Shown here: positions 1 through 11,366 of the stretch, piece after piece
How positions within the stretch are numbered: the first letter of the stretch is position 1
Layout: each line of letters starts with the position of its first letter
Source: an uncultured Pelagibacteraceae bacterium
GTDB taxonomy: Bacteria; Pseudomonadota; Alphaproteobacteria; Pelagibacterales; Pelagibacteraceae
DNA length: 64,000 bases
Reading direction: 5' to 3'
Assembly: GCA_902565935.1 (NCBI GenBank)
Contig: CACFGT010000001.1
Location: 62,001-126,000 of the forward strand
The notes under the pieces: generated by a model
Told to the model about the DNA's origin: nothing
Databases searched by the model: none
What the model saw: only the letters and a program-made list of their open reading frames with translations
Position numbers and translations under genes: made by a program

Positions 1-24
1 TCAGATTAAGTTCTGTTTAAATAA

Positions 25-1431
25 ATGATAAAATTACAACTTAAATATTTAAGTTTCTTTTTTGGTCTTATTTCAATTTTATCTTTTTTTAATATTATTT
101 ACTCTTATTATTTTAATTTATATCTTAATATAAATACTTATTATTTGAGTTTGATTATATCTTTTTTGATATCTATTCTTTTTTTTAAATTAAATTCTAA
201 TGAAAAAAAACAATCAATATTTGATAAAATTTTAACTGTCTTATTAGGATATATCTTTATTCCATTAATTTTATGTATTCCGTTTTATTACAGTATTTAT
301 AATCTAACATTGCTTAATTCATATTTTGAAACAGTTTCTGGATTTACTTCAACAGGTTTTACTATCTTTGAAAATATCAAAAATATTGATCAAAGTTTAA
401 TTTTATGGAGATCTTCTACCCAATGGATCGGAGGCCTATATTTTCTTTTTTCTATAATTTTTTTAATAGATATATACGATGAAAATTTTAAAAAGACTTT
501 AACAAATTTTATATCTTTTGATAGTTCAGAAGTTTTTAAACAAGCTTTAAAAATTTTTTTTTTATATTCTGGTTTGACATTATTAATTTTTTTAATTTTA
601 AATTTTTTTTCAATAAGATCTTTTAACTCACTCAATTTAGCTTTTACGCTTATATCTTCGGGTGGTTTTCTACCAGTTAATGATCTTTCAAATATTTTAA
701 AAGATAATACTCAAATAATAGTCTTATCAATATTAATGTTGTTATCTTTTTTTAGTATTTTTTTTAGCTATAACTTAATTTTTTTTAAAAAAAAGAACAT
801 GAATTTTTTTTATGAGGATTTTCACTTATTAGTTTACCTTCTTATAATAACGGGTATTTTTTTTCTTTTTTTTAGTTTAAATGTTGATTTTTCAATTAAT
901 TTTTTATCTATAACTAGTAGCATATCTAATATTGGATTTTCCTTAGAAAATGATCAACATAATTTATCTCTTTTATTCTTAATTTTAGTAATCATTGGCG
1001 GTTCCTTTTTTTCTACAAGTTCAGGTTTAAGATTTATAAAGATTTATTCTTTATTAAAGTATTCTTTGAACCAAATTTTATCTTTTAGTAGGCCGAAAAA
1101 TGTATTCACAAATAAATTAATATTCACAAAGATAAATTTTGATTTTCAAGAAATTAATAAATATTTCTTAACAATTCTTATTTTTATAATGTCACTTTTT
1201 ATTCTTACAATTTTATTAACTATAAGTGGCATTGGATTTGAGAGTTCATTCAAATTATCTATATTAACTTTAATGAATACAGTAAATTCCTCTATTTATG
1301 GTTTAAATGATTTTGATTTTGATAATCTCAATTTTTTTATTAAGTATTGTCTGATTTTATTCATGATTATCGGTAGAATTGAATTATTAACAATATTACT
1401 ACTTTTTAAAAAATTCTTATTTAAAAATTAG
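25..1431 (+). CDS. trkH: TrkH-family potassium uptake membrane protein
   Basis: 468 aa multi-TM protein; selectivity-filter-like TVSGFTSTGFT and WRSSTQWIGG motifs. Confidence 0.85.
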   Translation: MIKLQLKYLSFFFGLISILSFFNIIYSYYFNLYLNINTYYLSLIISFLISILFFKLNSNEKKQSIFDKILTVLLGYIFIPLILCIPFYYSIYNLTLLNSYFETVSGFTSTGFTIFENIKNIDQSLILWRSSTQWIGGLYFLFSIIFLIDIYDENFKKTLTNFISFDSSEVFKQALKIFFLYSGLTLLIFLILNFFSIRSFNSLNLAFTLISSGGFLPVNDLSNILKDNTQIIVLSILMLLSFFSIFFSYNLIFFKKKNMNFFYEDFHLLVYLLIITGIFFLFFSLNVDFSINFLSITSSISNIGFSLENDQHNLSLLFLILVIIGGSFFSTSSGLRFIKIYSLLKYSLNQILSFSRPKNVFTNKLIFTKINFDFQEINKYFLTILIFIMSLFILTILLTISGIGFESSFKLSILTLMNTVNSSIYGLNDFDFDNLNFFIKYCLILFMIIGRIELLTILLLFKKFLFKN

Positions 1432-1460
1432 TTTATTATTGTATATGTATATTTTCCAAT

Positions 1461-1537
1461 GCGCCCTTAGCTCAGCTGGATAGAGCATCGGTTTTCTAAA
1501 CCGAGGGTCGTAGGTTCGAATCCTTCAGGGCGCGCCA
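1461..1537 (+). tRNA. tRNA-Arg (anticodon TCT)
   Basis: GCGCCCT/AGGGCGC acceptor stem, D arm, TTTCTAA anticodon loop, GGTTCGAATCC T arm, encoded CCA. Confidence 0.95.
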
Positions 1538-1657
1538 TTTTTATTGATAATTTTGAACTTTTTTTTAATATTTTACTTGACGGGCATCTGTCCAAATTTC
1601 TAAATCCAATTAATTTTTTCTTGAAGAGGGTTTTTTATCATGGTTAAATTATGAATA

Positions 1658-1676
1658 TTCAAAACGAAGTTTTGAA
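1658..1676. promoter_or_regulatory. Inverted repeat TTCAAAAC-GAA-GTTTTGAA upstream of aapJ
   Basis: Perfect 8-bp arms, 3-nt spacer, about 36 nt before the aapJ ATG. Confidence 0.4.
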
Positions 1677-1712
1677 TTATTTGTTAACAAATAAATAACA
1701 GAAGGAAGAATA

Positions 1713-2753
1713 ATGTTTAAATACTTAAAACAATTAACTTCTTTAGTTGCTGTATTTGCTGTGTTGTTTGCTTTTACAACAGAGACTATGGCTGCTAAAA
1801 AATCAAAAACACTTAAAAACACTCAAAAGAAAGGTTTTGTAAGATGTGGAGTATCTCAAGGTCTTCCAGGATTTTCCAATGCTGATGCAGCGGGAAATTG
1901 GACTGGTGTTGACGTTGATGTATGTAGAGCGGTAGCTGCTGCGGTATTAGGTGATGCAAACAAAGTTAAGTTTACACCATTAAGTGCTAAAGAGAGATTT
2001 ACAGCTTTAACTTCTGGTGAGATTGATATCTTATCTAGAAACACAACTTGGACACTTTCTAGAGATGCTGATATCGGACTTACTTTCGTAGGTGTAAATT
2101 TTTACGATGGACAAGGTTTCATGGTAAGAAAAAGTTCAGGTATTACTTCAACAAGCCAATTCAAAAATGGTATCTCAGCTTGTACAAATATTGGTACAAC
2201 AACTGAGTTAAATATGAGAGACTTCTTTAATTCTAAAGGAATTTCTTATGAGCCAGTTGCTTTTGAAAAAGCTGACGAAGTTGTAGCTGCTTACGATGCT
2301 GGTAGATGTGATACTTACACTACTGATAAATCTGGTTTAGCTGCTCAAAGAACTAAAATGAAGAACCCTGATGAACACATTGTGTTACCAGAAACTATTT
2401 CTAAAGAACCTTTAGGACCAGTTGTAAGACAAGGTGATGCAGTTTGGGAAGATATCGTTAGATGGTCATTAAATACTATGATCGAAGCAGAAGAGTATGG
2501 AATTACTTCTGCTAATGCAGACTCAATGAAAACTTCTGATAATCCAGCTATTAAAAGATTAGTTGGAGCTGAAGGTGAGTTAGGTGCTGCTTTTGGTCTA
2601 GATAATGACTGGAGCCTAAGAATTATCAAGCAAGTTGGTAACTACGGTGAAAGTTATAAAAGAAATATAGCTGACACTGGAATTTTACCAGACAGAGGTC
2701 CAAACCAATTATGGACTAAGGGCGGAATACTTTACGTTCCACCTGCAAGATAA
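1713..2753 (+). CDS. aapJ: General L-amino acid ABC transporter, periplasmic binding protein
   Basis: Signal peptide; VRCGVSQGLPGFS and WTGVDVDVCRAVAAAVLGD motifs; followed by aapQMP. Confidence 0.93.
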   Translation: MFKYLKQLTSLVAVFAVLFAFTTETMAAKKSKTLKNTQKKGFVRCGVSQGLPGFSNADAAGNWTGVDVDVCRAVAAAVLGDANKVKFTPLSAKERFTALTSGEIDILSRNTTWTLSRDADIGLTFVGVNFYDGQGFMVRKSSGITSTSQFKNGISACTNIGTTTELNMRDFFNSKGISYEPVAFEKADEVVAAYDAGRCDTYTTDKSGLAAQRTKMKNPDEHIVLPETISKEPLGPVVRQGDAVWEDIVRWSLNTMIEAEEYGITSANADSMKTSDNPAIKRLVGAEGELGAAFGLDNDWSLRIIKQVGNYGESYKRNIADTGILPDRGPNQLWTKGGILYVPPAR

Positions 2754-2771
2754 TTGTAGCTTAAAACATTT

Positions 2772-2804
2772 AAAAAGGGCTAGATTTTTCTAGCCCTTTT
2801 TTTT
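2772..2804 (+). terminator. Intrinsic terminator between aapJ and aapQ
   Basis: AAAGGGCTAGA-TTT-TCTAGCCCTTT hairpin followed by T-run. Confidence 0.85.
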
Positions 2805-2827
2805 ATAAACTCATATATAATCATATA

Positions 2828-3979
2828 GTGAATTTTAGACTTAAAGATATAGTTCCTCAATTAATTACAGTTATAGCTGTAGTACTTATCTTCGGTTTTT
2901 TTACATACAATGCTCAAATCAATATGGAAAATAGAGGTATTGATTTTGGTTATGGTTTTTTATCTCAAGAGTCTTCATTTGATGTGCAGTTTTCTTTAAT
3001 AGAATATGATGGATCACATTCATATTTTAGAGCATATTTAGTTGGTCTTTTAAATACAATACTTGTCTCTGTTATAGGTATAATAATTGCAACCATTCTT
3101 GGAGTAATAGTTGGTGTCGCAAGATTATCTCCTAATTATTTAATAAATAAATTTGCAGCTTTTTATGTTGAATTTTTCAGAAATATTCCATTATTACTTC
3201 AGATTTTTTTTTGGTATTTTGCTGCATTAAGGGCTTTGCCATTACCACAAGATGCTGAAGCAATGTTTGGTGTTTTTTTCTTAACCATAAAGGGATTGTA
3301 TGTTCCAGCATTTATTTGGCAAAATTTTAACATTTTCTTTTATTCAATTGTTGCTGCAGTAATTGCGATTATCGTAATTAGAATTCATGCAAAAAAGGTT
3401 CAAGAAAGTCAGGGAAAACAAATTCCAGTTTTTTTAATTTCAATAGGATTAATATTTATTCTTCCTCTTTTAAGTTTTTTAATCGGTGGAGTAAGTCTTT
3501 CATTTGAAGTTCCAGTTTTAAAACAACTAGCAACAACATCATTTATCTATGAAGGTGGTGTAAGTTTGCCTCCAGAATTAATTGCTTTAACATTATCTTT
3601 ATCTTTGTATACAGCTACTTTTATTGCAGAGTGTGTGCGAGCTGGAATTCAAGGAGTGGGCAAGGGTCAAAAAGAGGCTGCTGCTTCTATAGGTCTTACT
3701 CCAAACCAAGTATTGAAACTTGTGATAATGCCTCAAGCTTTAAGAATTATAATTCCACCTACTACTAATCAATATTTAAATCTTACAAAAAATTCATCTT
3801 TAGCAGCAGCGATTGCTTATCCGGATTTAGTTTTGGTCTTTGCAGGAACTGCATTAATGCAAACTGGTAAAGCTATTGAAATAGTTTCTATTACAATGTT
3901 TACCTATTTAACTTTAAGTATTTCAATATCAATTTTAATGAATTGGTATAATAAAAAAATAGCTATTCAGGAGAAATAA
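2828..3979 (+). CDS. aapQ: Amino acid ABC transporter permease
   Basis: EAAASIGLTPNQVLKLVIMPQALRIIIPP permease loop; cluster context. Confidence 0.93.
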   Translation: MNFRLKDIVPQLITVIAVVLIFGFFTYNAQINMENRGIDFGYGFLSQESSFDVQFSLIEYDGSHSYFRAYLVGLLNTILVSVIGIIIATILGVIVGVARLSPNYLINKFAAFYVEFFRNIPLLLQIFFWYFAALRALPLPQDAEAMFGVFFLTIKGLYVPAFIWQNFNIFFYSIVAAVIAIIVIRIHAKKVQESQGKQIPVFLISIGLIFILPLLSFLIGGVSLSFEVPVLKQLATTSFIYEGGVSLPPELIALTLSLSLYTATFIAECVRAGIQGVGKGQKEAAASIGLTPNQVLKLVIMPQALRIIIPPTTNQYLNLTKNSSLAAAIAYPDLVLVFAGTALMQTGKAIEIVSITMFTYLTLSISISILMNWYNKKIAIQEK

Positions 3980-5421
3980 TGTCTAAAGTAAATTTTTTAA
4001 AACCTGATAAGGCTAATTTGAATACCTTTTTATATCTGGGTACATTTCTATTTTTCATTAGTATTTTTGATGTTTTTCTAAATTCTTTTTTTAACGTAAA
4101 TTTGACAGGTTTTTTACCTAACTTTTTAAGTTTTTTATTACCGTTAATACTTGGTTTTATCGGTCTTTATTTTATTAGAATAGAATACAGTGGTATAAAA
4201 AATTTAGATCTTTTAAACAAACATATAAATACTAATAATTTCAATGCCATCTTATCGTTATTAATAATATTTATAATTATTAAATCACTTCCACCTATAC
4301 TCAGTTGGTTTGTAATTGACGCAAGTTTTGCTGGAGACACCAAAGATGTTTGTACGGGTTCTGGGGCATGTTGGACCTATATCAAAGTCTGGATGAGAAG
4401 ATTTATGTATGGAATGTATCCAAATGCAGAACAATGGAGAATCAATCTATCATTTATCTCTCTAGTTTTGCTTGGCTCTGTAGGGTATTTTGCTACTGAT
4501 AGATTTAAAAAATATTTAACTTTATATTATGTTGTAATCTATCCATTAATAGCTTTTTTATTTATATTTTTCTTTATATCAGGTGGACCAGTATTTTTTG
4601 ATTTTTCATATGGAATAATTGCTGCAATTTTATCAATAATAATCGGTTTTTTTATACCAAGTAAGTTTAGATTTTATTATTTTCTAATAGTACCAATTTT
4701 ACTTTACATCGTATTAAAGTATTTCATTTTCTTTGAAGAATATATTGAACTAGGAAAATTGGATGGTTTAAATTGGGTAGAAACTGGAGCTTGGGGAGGT
4801 TTATCTTTAACATTTATAATTTCTTTTTTCTGTTTGATATTCTGTTTTCCAATAGGTATGGCTTTTGCTTTAGGTCGAAGATCAGGTTTTCCTTTAATAA
4901 GATATATTTCAGTTGGGTTTATTGAATTTTGGAGAGGAGTTCCTTTAATTACAGTGTTGTTTATGTCTGCTGTAATGTTTCCAATGTTTTTACCAGAGGA
5001 TTTTTTCATTGATAAGTTGGTTAGAGCAATAATAGCTATTTCATTATTTGAAGCTGCATATGTTGCAGAAGTTATTCGTGGAGGTTTACAAGCACTTCCA
5101 AGAGGTCAGTACGAAGCTGCAAAATCATTAGGTATGGGATACTGGAAAATGCATATTTTTGTAATTTTACCTCAAGCTTTAAAATTAGTAATTCCTGGAA
5201 TTGCAAATACATTTTTAGCTTTAGTAAAAGATACTCCATTAATTTTTGTAGTAGGTCTGTTAGAAATAGTTGGAATGTTAAATTTAGCTAAAACTAATCC
5301 AAAATGGTTAGGTTTTGCTATGGAAGGTTATGTTTTTGCTGCAATAATTTTCTGGATTATTTGTTATGCAATGAGTAAATATAGCTATAATTTAGAACAA
5401 AAATATAAAACCGATAGATAA
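3979..5421 (+). CDS. aapM: Amino acid ABC transporter permease
   Basis: [28 protein letters not shown] loop; overlaps aapQ stop. Confidence 0.93.
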   Translation: MSKVNFLKPDKANLNTFLYLGTFLFFISIFDVFLNSFFNVNLTGFLPNFLSFLLPLILGFIGLYFIRIEYSGIKNLDLLNKHINTNNFNAILSLLIIFIIIKSLPPILSWFVIDASFAGDTKDVCTGSGACWTYIKVWMRRFMYGMYPNAEQWRINLSFISLVLLGSVGYFATDRFKKYLTLYYVVIYPLIAFLFIFFFISGGPVFFDFSYGIIAAILSIIIGFFIPSKFRFYYFLIVPILLYIVLKYFIFFEEYIELGKLDGLNWVETGAWGGLSLTFIISFFCLIFCFPIGMAFALGRRSGFPLIRYISVGFIEFWRGVPLITVLFMSAVMFPMFLPEDFFIDKLVRAIIAISLFEAAYVAEVIRGGLQALPRGQYEAAKSLGMGYWKMHIFVILPQALKLVIPGIANTFLALVKDTPLIFVVGLLEIVGMLNLAKTNPKWLGFAMEGYVFAAIIFWIICYAMSKYSYNLEQKYKTDR

Positions 5422-5426
5422 GATTT

Positions 5427-6161
5427 ATGTCAGAAAATATCATTCAAATAAATAACATGAATAAATGGTTCGGTGATTTCCAAGTGCTCAAAGGAATAAA
5501 TTTAGAAGTAAAACCAAAACAAAAGATTGTAGTTTGTGGTCCCTCTGGATCAGGTAAATCAACTTTAATTAGATGCATTAATAGACTGGAAGAACATCAA
5601 GAAGGAAATATAGTTGTTGATGGAACAGAGCTTACTGAGGATACAAAAAATATAGAACAAATTAGAGCAGAGGTTGGAATGGTTTTTCAACAATTCAATC
5701 TTTTCCCACATTTATCTATTTTAGATAATTGTACGTTAGCACCTATATGGGTAAAAAAAATGCCCAAAAAAGATGCAGAGGAATTAGCTTTAAAACATTT
5801 AGAAAGAGTTCAAATACTTGATCAAGCTCAAAAATATCCAGGCCAATTATCAGGCGGACAACAACAAAGAGCTGCAATAGCTAGAGCATTATGTATGGAG
5901 CCAAAAATAATGCTTTTTGATGAACCAACTTCTGCATTAGATCCTGAAATGATTAAAGAAGTACTTGATGTTATGGTTAATTTAGCAAAACAAGGAATGA
6001 CAATGATAGTTGTTACACATGAAATGGGTTTTGCAAAAGAAGTTGCTGATCAAATGATATTTATGGATGAAGGTATGATCGTTGAAAAAGCTGATACTAA
6101 GGAATTTTTTGCTAATCCGAAGAGCGATAGGACCAAGCTTTTTTTGAGCCAGATACTATAG
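5427..6161 (+). CDS. aapP: Amino acid ABC transporter ATP-binding protein
   Basis: Walker [10 protein letters not shown], signature LSGGQQQR, Walker B IMLFDEP. Confidence 0.95.
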   Translation: MSENIIQINNMNKWFGDFQVLKGINLEVKPKQKIVVCGPSGSGKSTLIRCINRLEEHQEGNIVVDGTELTEDTKNIEQIRAEVGMVFQQFNLFPHLSILDNCTLAPIWVKKMPKKDAEELALKHLERVQILDQAQKYPGQLSGGQQQRAAIARALCMEPKIMLFDEPTSALDPEMIKEVLDVMVNLAKQGMTMIVVTHEMGFAKEVADQMIFMDEGMIVEKADTKEFFANPKSDRTKLFLSQIL

Positions 6162-6324
6162 ATGTCAAAATAATCAAGCAAAATTTCTCAATTAATAGCA
6201 TAAGTAATGCTTGACATGAGATTTGACTATCCTCAAATTTTATTAAAAATAAATAAATTTATTGTTGCAGGAGGTATCAAAACCTAGTTGAATAAGTTTT
6301 TAAAAAAAATTAAGAGGGGTCTTA

Positions 6325-6693
6325 ATGGAAGATAATTTTAATAAGCATCTAGGTAATAAGCTTAAACTAAGAAGATTAGCCCTAGGTTTAACTCAAACAA
6401 AAGTAGCAAAAGCAATTAACGTAACGTTTCAACAAATACAAAAATATGAAAAAGGAACAAATGGAGTAAGTTCTTTGAGATTACTTCAACTTTCAAATTA
6501 TTTAAAAGTTCCAATAAACTATTTTTTTGAAGATTTTTCAGAATATTTAATTAACATGGAAAGATCAAAAGAAGGTCACATGAATGTAAACTATAATTTT
6601 TTAGTAAAATTGTATTCAGAACTTAATTCTGATCAAAAATTAAAATTCAATAAGTCTTTACAAGTAAATAGTAATATTTCGAAAGCTGTATAA
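6325..6693 (+). CDS. XRE/Cro-family helix-turn-helix transcriptional regulator
   Basis: GNKLKLRRLALGLTQTKVAKAINVTFQQIQKYEKG HTH domain. Confidence 0.88.
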   Translation: MEDNFNKHLGNKLKLRRLALGLTQTKVAKAINVTFQQIQKYEKGTNGVSSLRLLQLSNYLKVPINYFFEDFSEYLINMERSKEGHMNVNYNFLVKLYSELNSDQKLKFNKSLQVNSNISKAV

Positions 6694-6699
6694 TCAATA

Positions 6700-6775
6700 T
6701 GGCTCCTCGGGCAGGACTCGAACCTGCGACCAATTGATTAACAGTCAACTGCTCTACCAACTGAGCTACCGAGGA
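6700..6775 (-). tRNA. tRNA-Asn (anticodon GTT)
   Basis: Minus strand TCCTCGGTAGCTCAGTTGG...CTGTTAA...CCGAGGAGCCA; encoded CCA. Confidence 0.95.
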
Positions 6776-6826
6776 ATATTAAAGATCTCAACTTACTTTT
6801 TTTTAAAACTAAAACAAGATTTTTTT

Positions 6827-6900
6827 TGGAGGCAACGCCCGGAATCGAACCGGGATACAAGGATTTGCAATCCTCTGCGTAACCATTCCGCCACGTTGCC
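6827..6900 (-). tRNA. tRNA-Cys (anticodon GCA)
   Basis: Minus strand GGCAACG acceptor, TTGCAAA anticodon loop, CGTTGCCTCCA 3' end. Confidence 0.95.
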
Positions 6901-7020
6901 CTATGTCTTAGATGATAGCTACAAGGGTTTTATATTAAATATTTACAATTAGTCTATTAAATAACGATCTAATTTGATTATTGTTAATTTAGATTATTAA
7001 ATTATAAACTAATTAAACCC

Positions 7021-9648
7021 ATGATAAGCGATAAATATATACATTCTAAAGTAGAAGATAAAATTTATGCTTATTGGGAGAAAAACAAATTATTTAAACC
7101 TCAAAAAAACTCAAAAAAATTTTCTATTGTAATTCCACCTCCAAATGTGACTGGAAGTTTACATATGGGGCATGCTTTAAACAATTCAATTCAGGATTTC
7201 TTGGTTCGATATTATCGAATGAATAATTATGAAACATTATGGCAACCAGGTACAGATCATGCAGGTATTGCAACGCAAGCTCTTGTTGAAAGAAAATTAG
7301 AAAATGAAAATTTGAATAAAAATAGTCTTGGTAGAGAAAAATTTATTGAAAAAGTATGGGAATGGAAGAATGAGTATGGAGATATCATAATTAATCAATT
7401 AAAAAAACTTGGGTGTTCTTGTGATTGGTCACGAAATGCATTTACCATGGATGAAAATTTATCCAAATCTGTAATAAAGGTTTTTGTTGAATTACATAAA
7501 AAGAAATTAATCTATAAAGCTGAAAAATTGGTTAATTGGGATACTGTACTTAAAACAGCAATTTCAGACTTAGAAGTTGATCAAAGAGAAATGAACTCTA
7601 AAATATATTATATTAGATATCCAATCGAAAATTCTTCAGATTTCATTACAATTGCCACAACAAGGCCCGAAACTATGCTTGGAGATACAGCGATAGCAGT
7701 AAATCCAAAAGATAAAAGGTATAAAGAATATGTTGGCAAAACTGTCACAATCCCAATAGTTGGAAGAAAAATAAAGATTATTAAAGATAACTATGCAGAT
7801 CCTGAACAAGGAACAGGTGCATTAAAGATTACACCTGCACACGATTTCAATGACTATGATGTAGGTCAAAGAAACAAATTAGATATCATAAATGTATTTA
7901 CTGAAGAAGGAAAAATAAATGATAACGCGCCACAGGATTATGTAGGTCTTGATAGATTTGAGGCTCGTAAAAAGTTATTAGAAGAACTTAAGGAAAAAGA
8001 TTTTTTTGTTAAAGAAGAAAATATTAAGAATAAAGTTCCCTACGGTGATAGATCTAATTCAGTTATAGAACCTTTTTTAACTGAACAATGGTTTGTTGAT
8101 GCAAAAAAATTAGCTGTTAAAGCAAAAAAGATTGTTAAATCAAAAAAAACAAATTTCTTTCCAACTAATTGGTCTAAAACTTATTTTCAATGGATGAACA
8201 ATATTGAACCGTGGTGTGTTTCTAGACAACTATGGTGGGGTCATCAAATTCCAGCATGGTATGGACCTGATAAAAAAATATTTGTTGCAATAAATGAAAC
8301 AGACGCAAAAAAACAAGCTAAAAAATTTTATAAAAAAGATGTTGCGATAACAAGAGATCCAGATGTTTTGGATACATGGTTTTCATCTGGATTATGGCCC
8401 TTTGCAACATTAGGTTGGCCTGATAAAAAAGATTTTGTTAAGAAATTTTATCCTACTTCAGTTTTAGTTACAGGTTTTGATATTATCTTTTTTTGGGTTG
8501 CTAGAATGATGATGTTTGGAATGGAATTTTTAAATAAAGAACCTTTCAAAGATATATATGTTCATGCACTTGTAAGAGATGAAAAAGGACAAAAAATGTC
8601 AAAGTCTAAAGGTAATGTAATTGACCCTTTAGATTTAATAGAAAAATATAGCGCGGATGCTTTAAGATTTACTCTATTATCAATGGCATCGCCAGGAACA
8701 GATGTAAAACTTTCTGAAGATAGAGTTAAAGGTTACAGGAATTTTTTAAATAAATTATGGAATGCTAATAATTTTCTCATAACAAATAAATGTGATTTTA
8801 GTAAGACTGATAAAGTTCCAAAAACAACATTAAATATAAACAAATGGATCTATTCTGAATTAATAGAAATTAAGGACAAAATTCAAAAAAACATTGAGGA
8901 TTATCGTTTTGATGAGGCTGCTAAAAATGCCTATCAGTTTGCTTGGCATTCTTATTGTGATTGGTATATCGAGCTTTCAAAAACAATTCTTTATTCTGAC
9001 GATAAAAAAGCCCAAAAAGAAGTGAAAGAAGTATCTGCTTATATTTTTAAACAAATACTTGTAATGCTTCATCCATTTATTCCATTTGTAACCGAAGAAA
9101 TATGGTTAAAAAATAAGTTTGATAAATCAAATAAAAATTTTCTTATGTATAAAAACTGGCCATCTGGCAAAGTAAAAAAAGACCAATCTAGAAAAGATGT
9201 AGAAAAGATTATCAATATCATTTCAGAACTAAGATCGTTTAAAAACGAACTAAATGTAAGCCCTGGTTCATTTGTAGATATATCCTTAAATAAGATAGCA
9301 AAAAAAAATAAATCTTTGATGAATATTAATGAGGTGGTTCTGAAAAAACTTGGTCGTATAAATAATTTTTTTGATAAAGATCAAAACAAACCTGCTGCTA
9401 CACTTGTTATTTCTGGTGATATTTTTAAGATTTATTTTGATGAAAATGTGGATTTGAATTTGATCAAAGAAAATTTACAGAAAAGACAGAATAAATACCA
9501 GGAAGAATTAGATAAGATTTCACAACGATTATCAAATAAAGGTTTTGTAAAAAGGGCACCAAAAAATATTGTTCAACAAGAAAAAACTAACTATAGTAAT
9601 CTAAAAAATGATATCAAAAAAATATCTCTAACAATTGAAAGTTTATAA
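7021..9648 (+). CDS. valS: Valyl-tRNA synthetase
   Basis: [14 protein letters not shown] (HIGH region), KMSKSKGN (KMSKS), 875 aa. Confidence 0.97.
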   Translation: MISDKYIHSKVEDKIYAYWEKNKLFKPQKNSKKFSIVIPPPNVTGSLHMGHALNNSIQDFLVRYYRMNNYETLWQPGTDHAGIATQALVERKLENENLNKNSLGREKFIEKVWEWKNEYGDIIINQLKKLGCSCDWSRNAFTMDENLSKSVIKVFVELHKKKLIYKAEKLVNWDTVLKTAISDLEVDQREMNSKIYYIRYPIENSSDFITIATTRPETMLGDTAIAVNPKDKRYKEYVGKTVTIPIVGRKIKIIKDNYADPEQGTGALKITPAHDFNDYDVGQRNKLDIINVFTEEGKINDNAPQDYVGLDRFEARKKLLEELKEKDFFVKEENIKNKVPYGDRSNSVIEPFLTEQWFVDAKKLAVKAKKIVKSKKTNFFPTNWSKTYFQWMNNIEPWCVSRQLWWGHQIPAWYGPDKKIFVAINETDAKKQAKKFYKKDVAITRDPDVLDTWFSSGLWPFATLGWPDKKDFVKKFYPTSVLVTGFDIIFFWVARMMMFGMEFLNKEPFKDIYVHALVRDEKGQKMSKSKGNVIDPLDLIEKYSADALRFTLLSMASPGTDVKLSEDRVKGYRNFLNKLWNANNFLITNKCDFSKTDKVPKTTLNINKWIYSELIEIKDKIQKNIEDYRFDEAAKNAYQFAWHSYCDWYIELSKTILYSDDKKAQKEVKEVSAYIFKQILVMLHPFIPFVTEEIWLKNKFDKSNKNFLMYKNWPSGKVKKDQSRKDVEKIINIISELRSFKNELNVSPGSFVDISLNKIAKKNKSLMNINEVVLKKLGRINNFFDKDQNKPAATLVISGDIFKIYFDENVDLNLIKENLQKRQNKYQEELDKISQRLSNKGFVKRAPKNIVQQEKTNYSNLKNDIKKISLTIESL

Positions 9649-11366
9649 TGCGGAAGTTTAACAAAAAAAAATTACCAAGTAGACACACATCCCTAGGTCC
9701 AGATAGAGCGCCCCATCGTTCTTTTTATTATGCAATGGGTGAAACTGAAAAAGATGTCTCTAAACCATTTATCGGTGTCGTATCAACGTGGAATGAGGCA
9801 GCTCCTTGTAACATTGCCTTAATGAGACAAGCTCAATCAGTCAAAAAGGGTGTTAGAGCTTCTGGTGGAACACCTAGAGAATTTTGTACAATTACTGTTA
9901 CTGACGGTATAGCAATGGGCCATGAAGGAATGAAATCTTCATTAATCTCTAGAGAAGTGATAGCAGATAGTGCTGAACTTACTGTTAGAGGTCATTGTTA
10001 TGATGCATTAGTGGGTATCGCAGGTTGTGATAAATCTTTACCAGGTTTGATGATGTCTATGGTTCGATTAAACGTTCCAAGTGTTTTTATTTATGGCGGA
10101 TCAATACTTCCAGGAAAATATAAAGGAAAAGATGTAACTGTTGTAGATGTTTTTGAAGCTGTTGGAAAACATTCTTCAGGTCAAATGTCAGCAAAAGAAT
10201 TAAGAAAATTAGAATTAGTTGCATGTCCTACAGCCGGAGCTTGCGGCGGACAATTTACAGCTAATACTATGGCCTGCGTTTCAGAAGCAATTGGTTTAGC
10301 TTTACCTTATTCAGCAGGAACACCAGCACCATATGAGGAAAGAGATAAGTATGCAAAAGCAAGTGGAAGAATGGTAATGGAATTACTTGCTAAAAAAATT
10401 AAACCAAGAGATATCGTTACAAGAAAGGCTTTAGAAAATGCTGCAACAATAGTTGCTGCAACTGGTGGTTCAACTAATGCAGCATTACACTTACCAGCTA
10501 TTGCAAATGAAGCTGGAATTAAATTTGATTTAATGGATGTTGCAAAAATATTTAAAAAAACTCCCTATCTTGCAGATTTAAAACCAGGTGGAAAATATGT
10601 TGCAAAAGATATGTGGTTAGCAGGTGGTGTACCAATGCTTTTAAAAACTCTTTATGATGGTGGTTATATTCATGGTGACTGTATGACAGTGACTGGTAAA
10701 ACAATGAAAGAAAATTTAAAGAAAATTAAGTTTAACCCAAAACAAAAAGTTTTAAGAGCATATAATAATCCATTATCTCCAGATGGTGGAGTTGTAGGAT
10801 TAAAAGGTAATTTAGCTCCTGATGGAGGAATTGTAAAAATTGCAGGACTTAAAAAATTACAGTTTACTGGAAGAGCAAGATGTTTTGATAATGAGGAAAG
10901 TGCAATGAAAGCTGTTCAAAGTAGAAAATATAAAGATGGCGATGTAATCATAATTAGATATGAGGGACCAGTAGGTGGGCCAGGTATGAGAGAAATGCTT
11001 TCAACAACTGGTGCAATATATGGACAAGGCAAAGGAGAGAAGGTTGCTTTAATTACCGACGGAAGGTTTTCAGGAGCTACTAGAGGCTTCTGTGTAGGCC
11101 ACATTGGACCAGAAGCCGCTTTAGGTGGTCCAATCGCTTTATTACGTAATGGAGATATGATTGATATCGATGCTAAAAAGGGAACTATAAATGTTCGATT
11201 AACTAGGGCTCAATTAGCTTCAAGAAAAAGAAAATGGAAGGCTAGAAAATCTGATTTTGGATCAGGCACACTTTGGAAATACGCACAAACTGTTGGACCT
11301 GCTTATTTAGGAGCACCAACACATCCAGGTAAGAAAAAAGAAGTTAAGGATTATTCAAAAATTTGA
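9648..11366 (+). CDS. ilvD: Dihydroxy-acid dehydratase
   Basis: [24 protein letters not shown] and [11 protein letters not shown] signatures. Confidence 0.97.
   Translation: MRKFNKKKLPSRHTSLGPDRAPHRSFYYAMGETEKDVSKPFIGVVSTWNEAAPCNIALMRQAQSVKKGVRASGGTPREFCTITVTDGIAMGHEGMKSSLISREVIADSAELTVRGHCYDALVGIAGCDKSLPGLMMSMVRLNVPSVFIYGGSILPGKYKGKDVTVVDVFEAVGKHSSGQMSAKELRKLELVACPTAGACGGQFTANTMACVSEAIGLALPYSAGTPAPYEERDKYAKASGRMVMELLAKKIKPRDIVTRKALENAATIVAATGGSTNAALHLPAIANEAGIKFDLMDVAKIFKKTPYLADLKPGGKYVAKDMWLAGGVPMLLKTLYDGGYIHGDCMTVTGKTMKENLKKIKFNPKQKVLRAYNNPLSPDGGVVGLKGNLAPDGGIVKIAGLKKLQFTGRARCFDNEESAMKAVQSRKYKDGDVIIIRYEGPVGGPGMREMLSTTGAIYGQGKGEKVALITDGRFSGATRGFCVGHIGPEAALGGPIALLRNGDMIDIDAKKGTINVRLTRAQLASRKRKWKARKSDFGSGTLWKYAQTVGPAYLGAPTHPGKKKEVKDYSKI

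Noticed and set aside
390-635. Minus-strand ORF inside trkH
   Set aside because: Fully antisense to a conserved transporter gene; low-complexity artefact of AT-rich sequence.
6162-6217. Inverted repeat ATGTCAA...TTGACAT after aapP
   Set aside because: Loop of over 40 nt and weak inner hairpins; not convincing as terminator or operator.
6734-6952. 72-aa ORF (WRQRPESNRDTRICNPLRNHSATLPY)
   Set aside because: Reads across tRNA-Asn and tRNA-Cys in antisense; a well-known kind of spurious tRNA-derived ORF.
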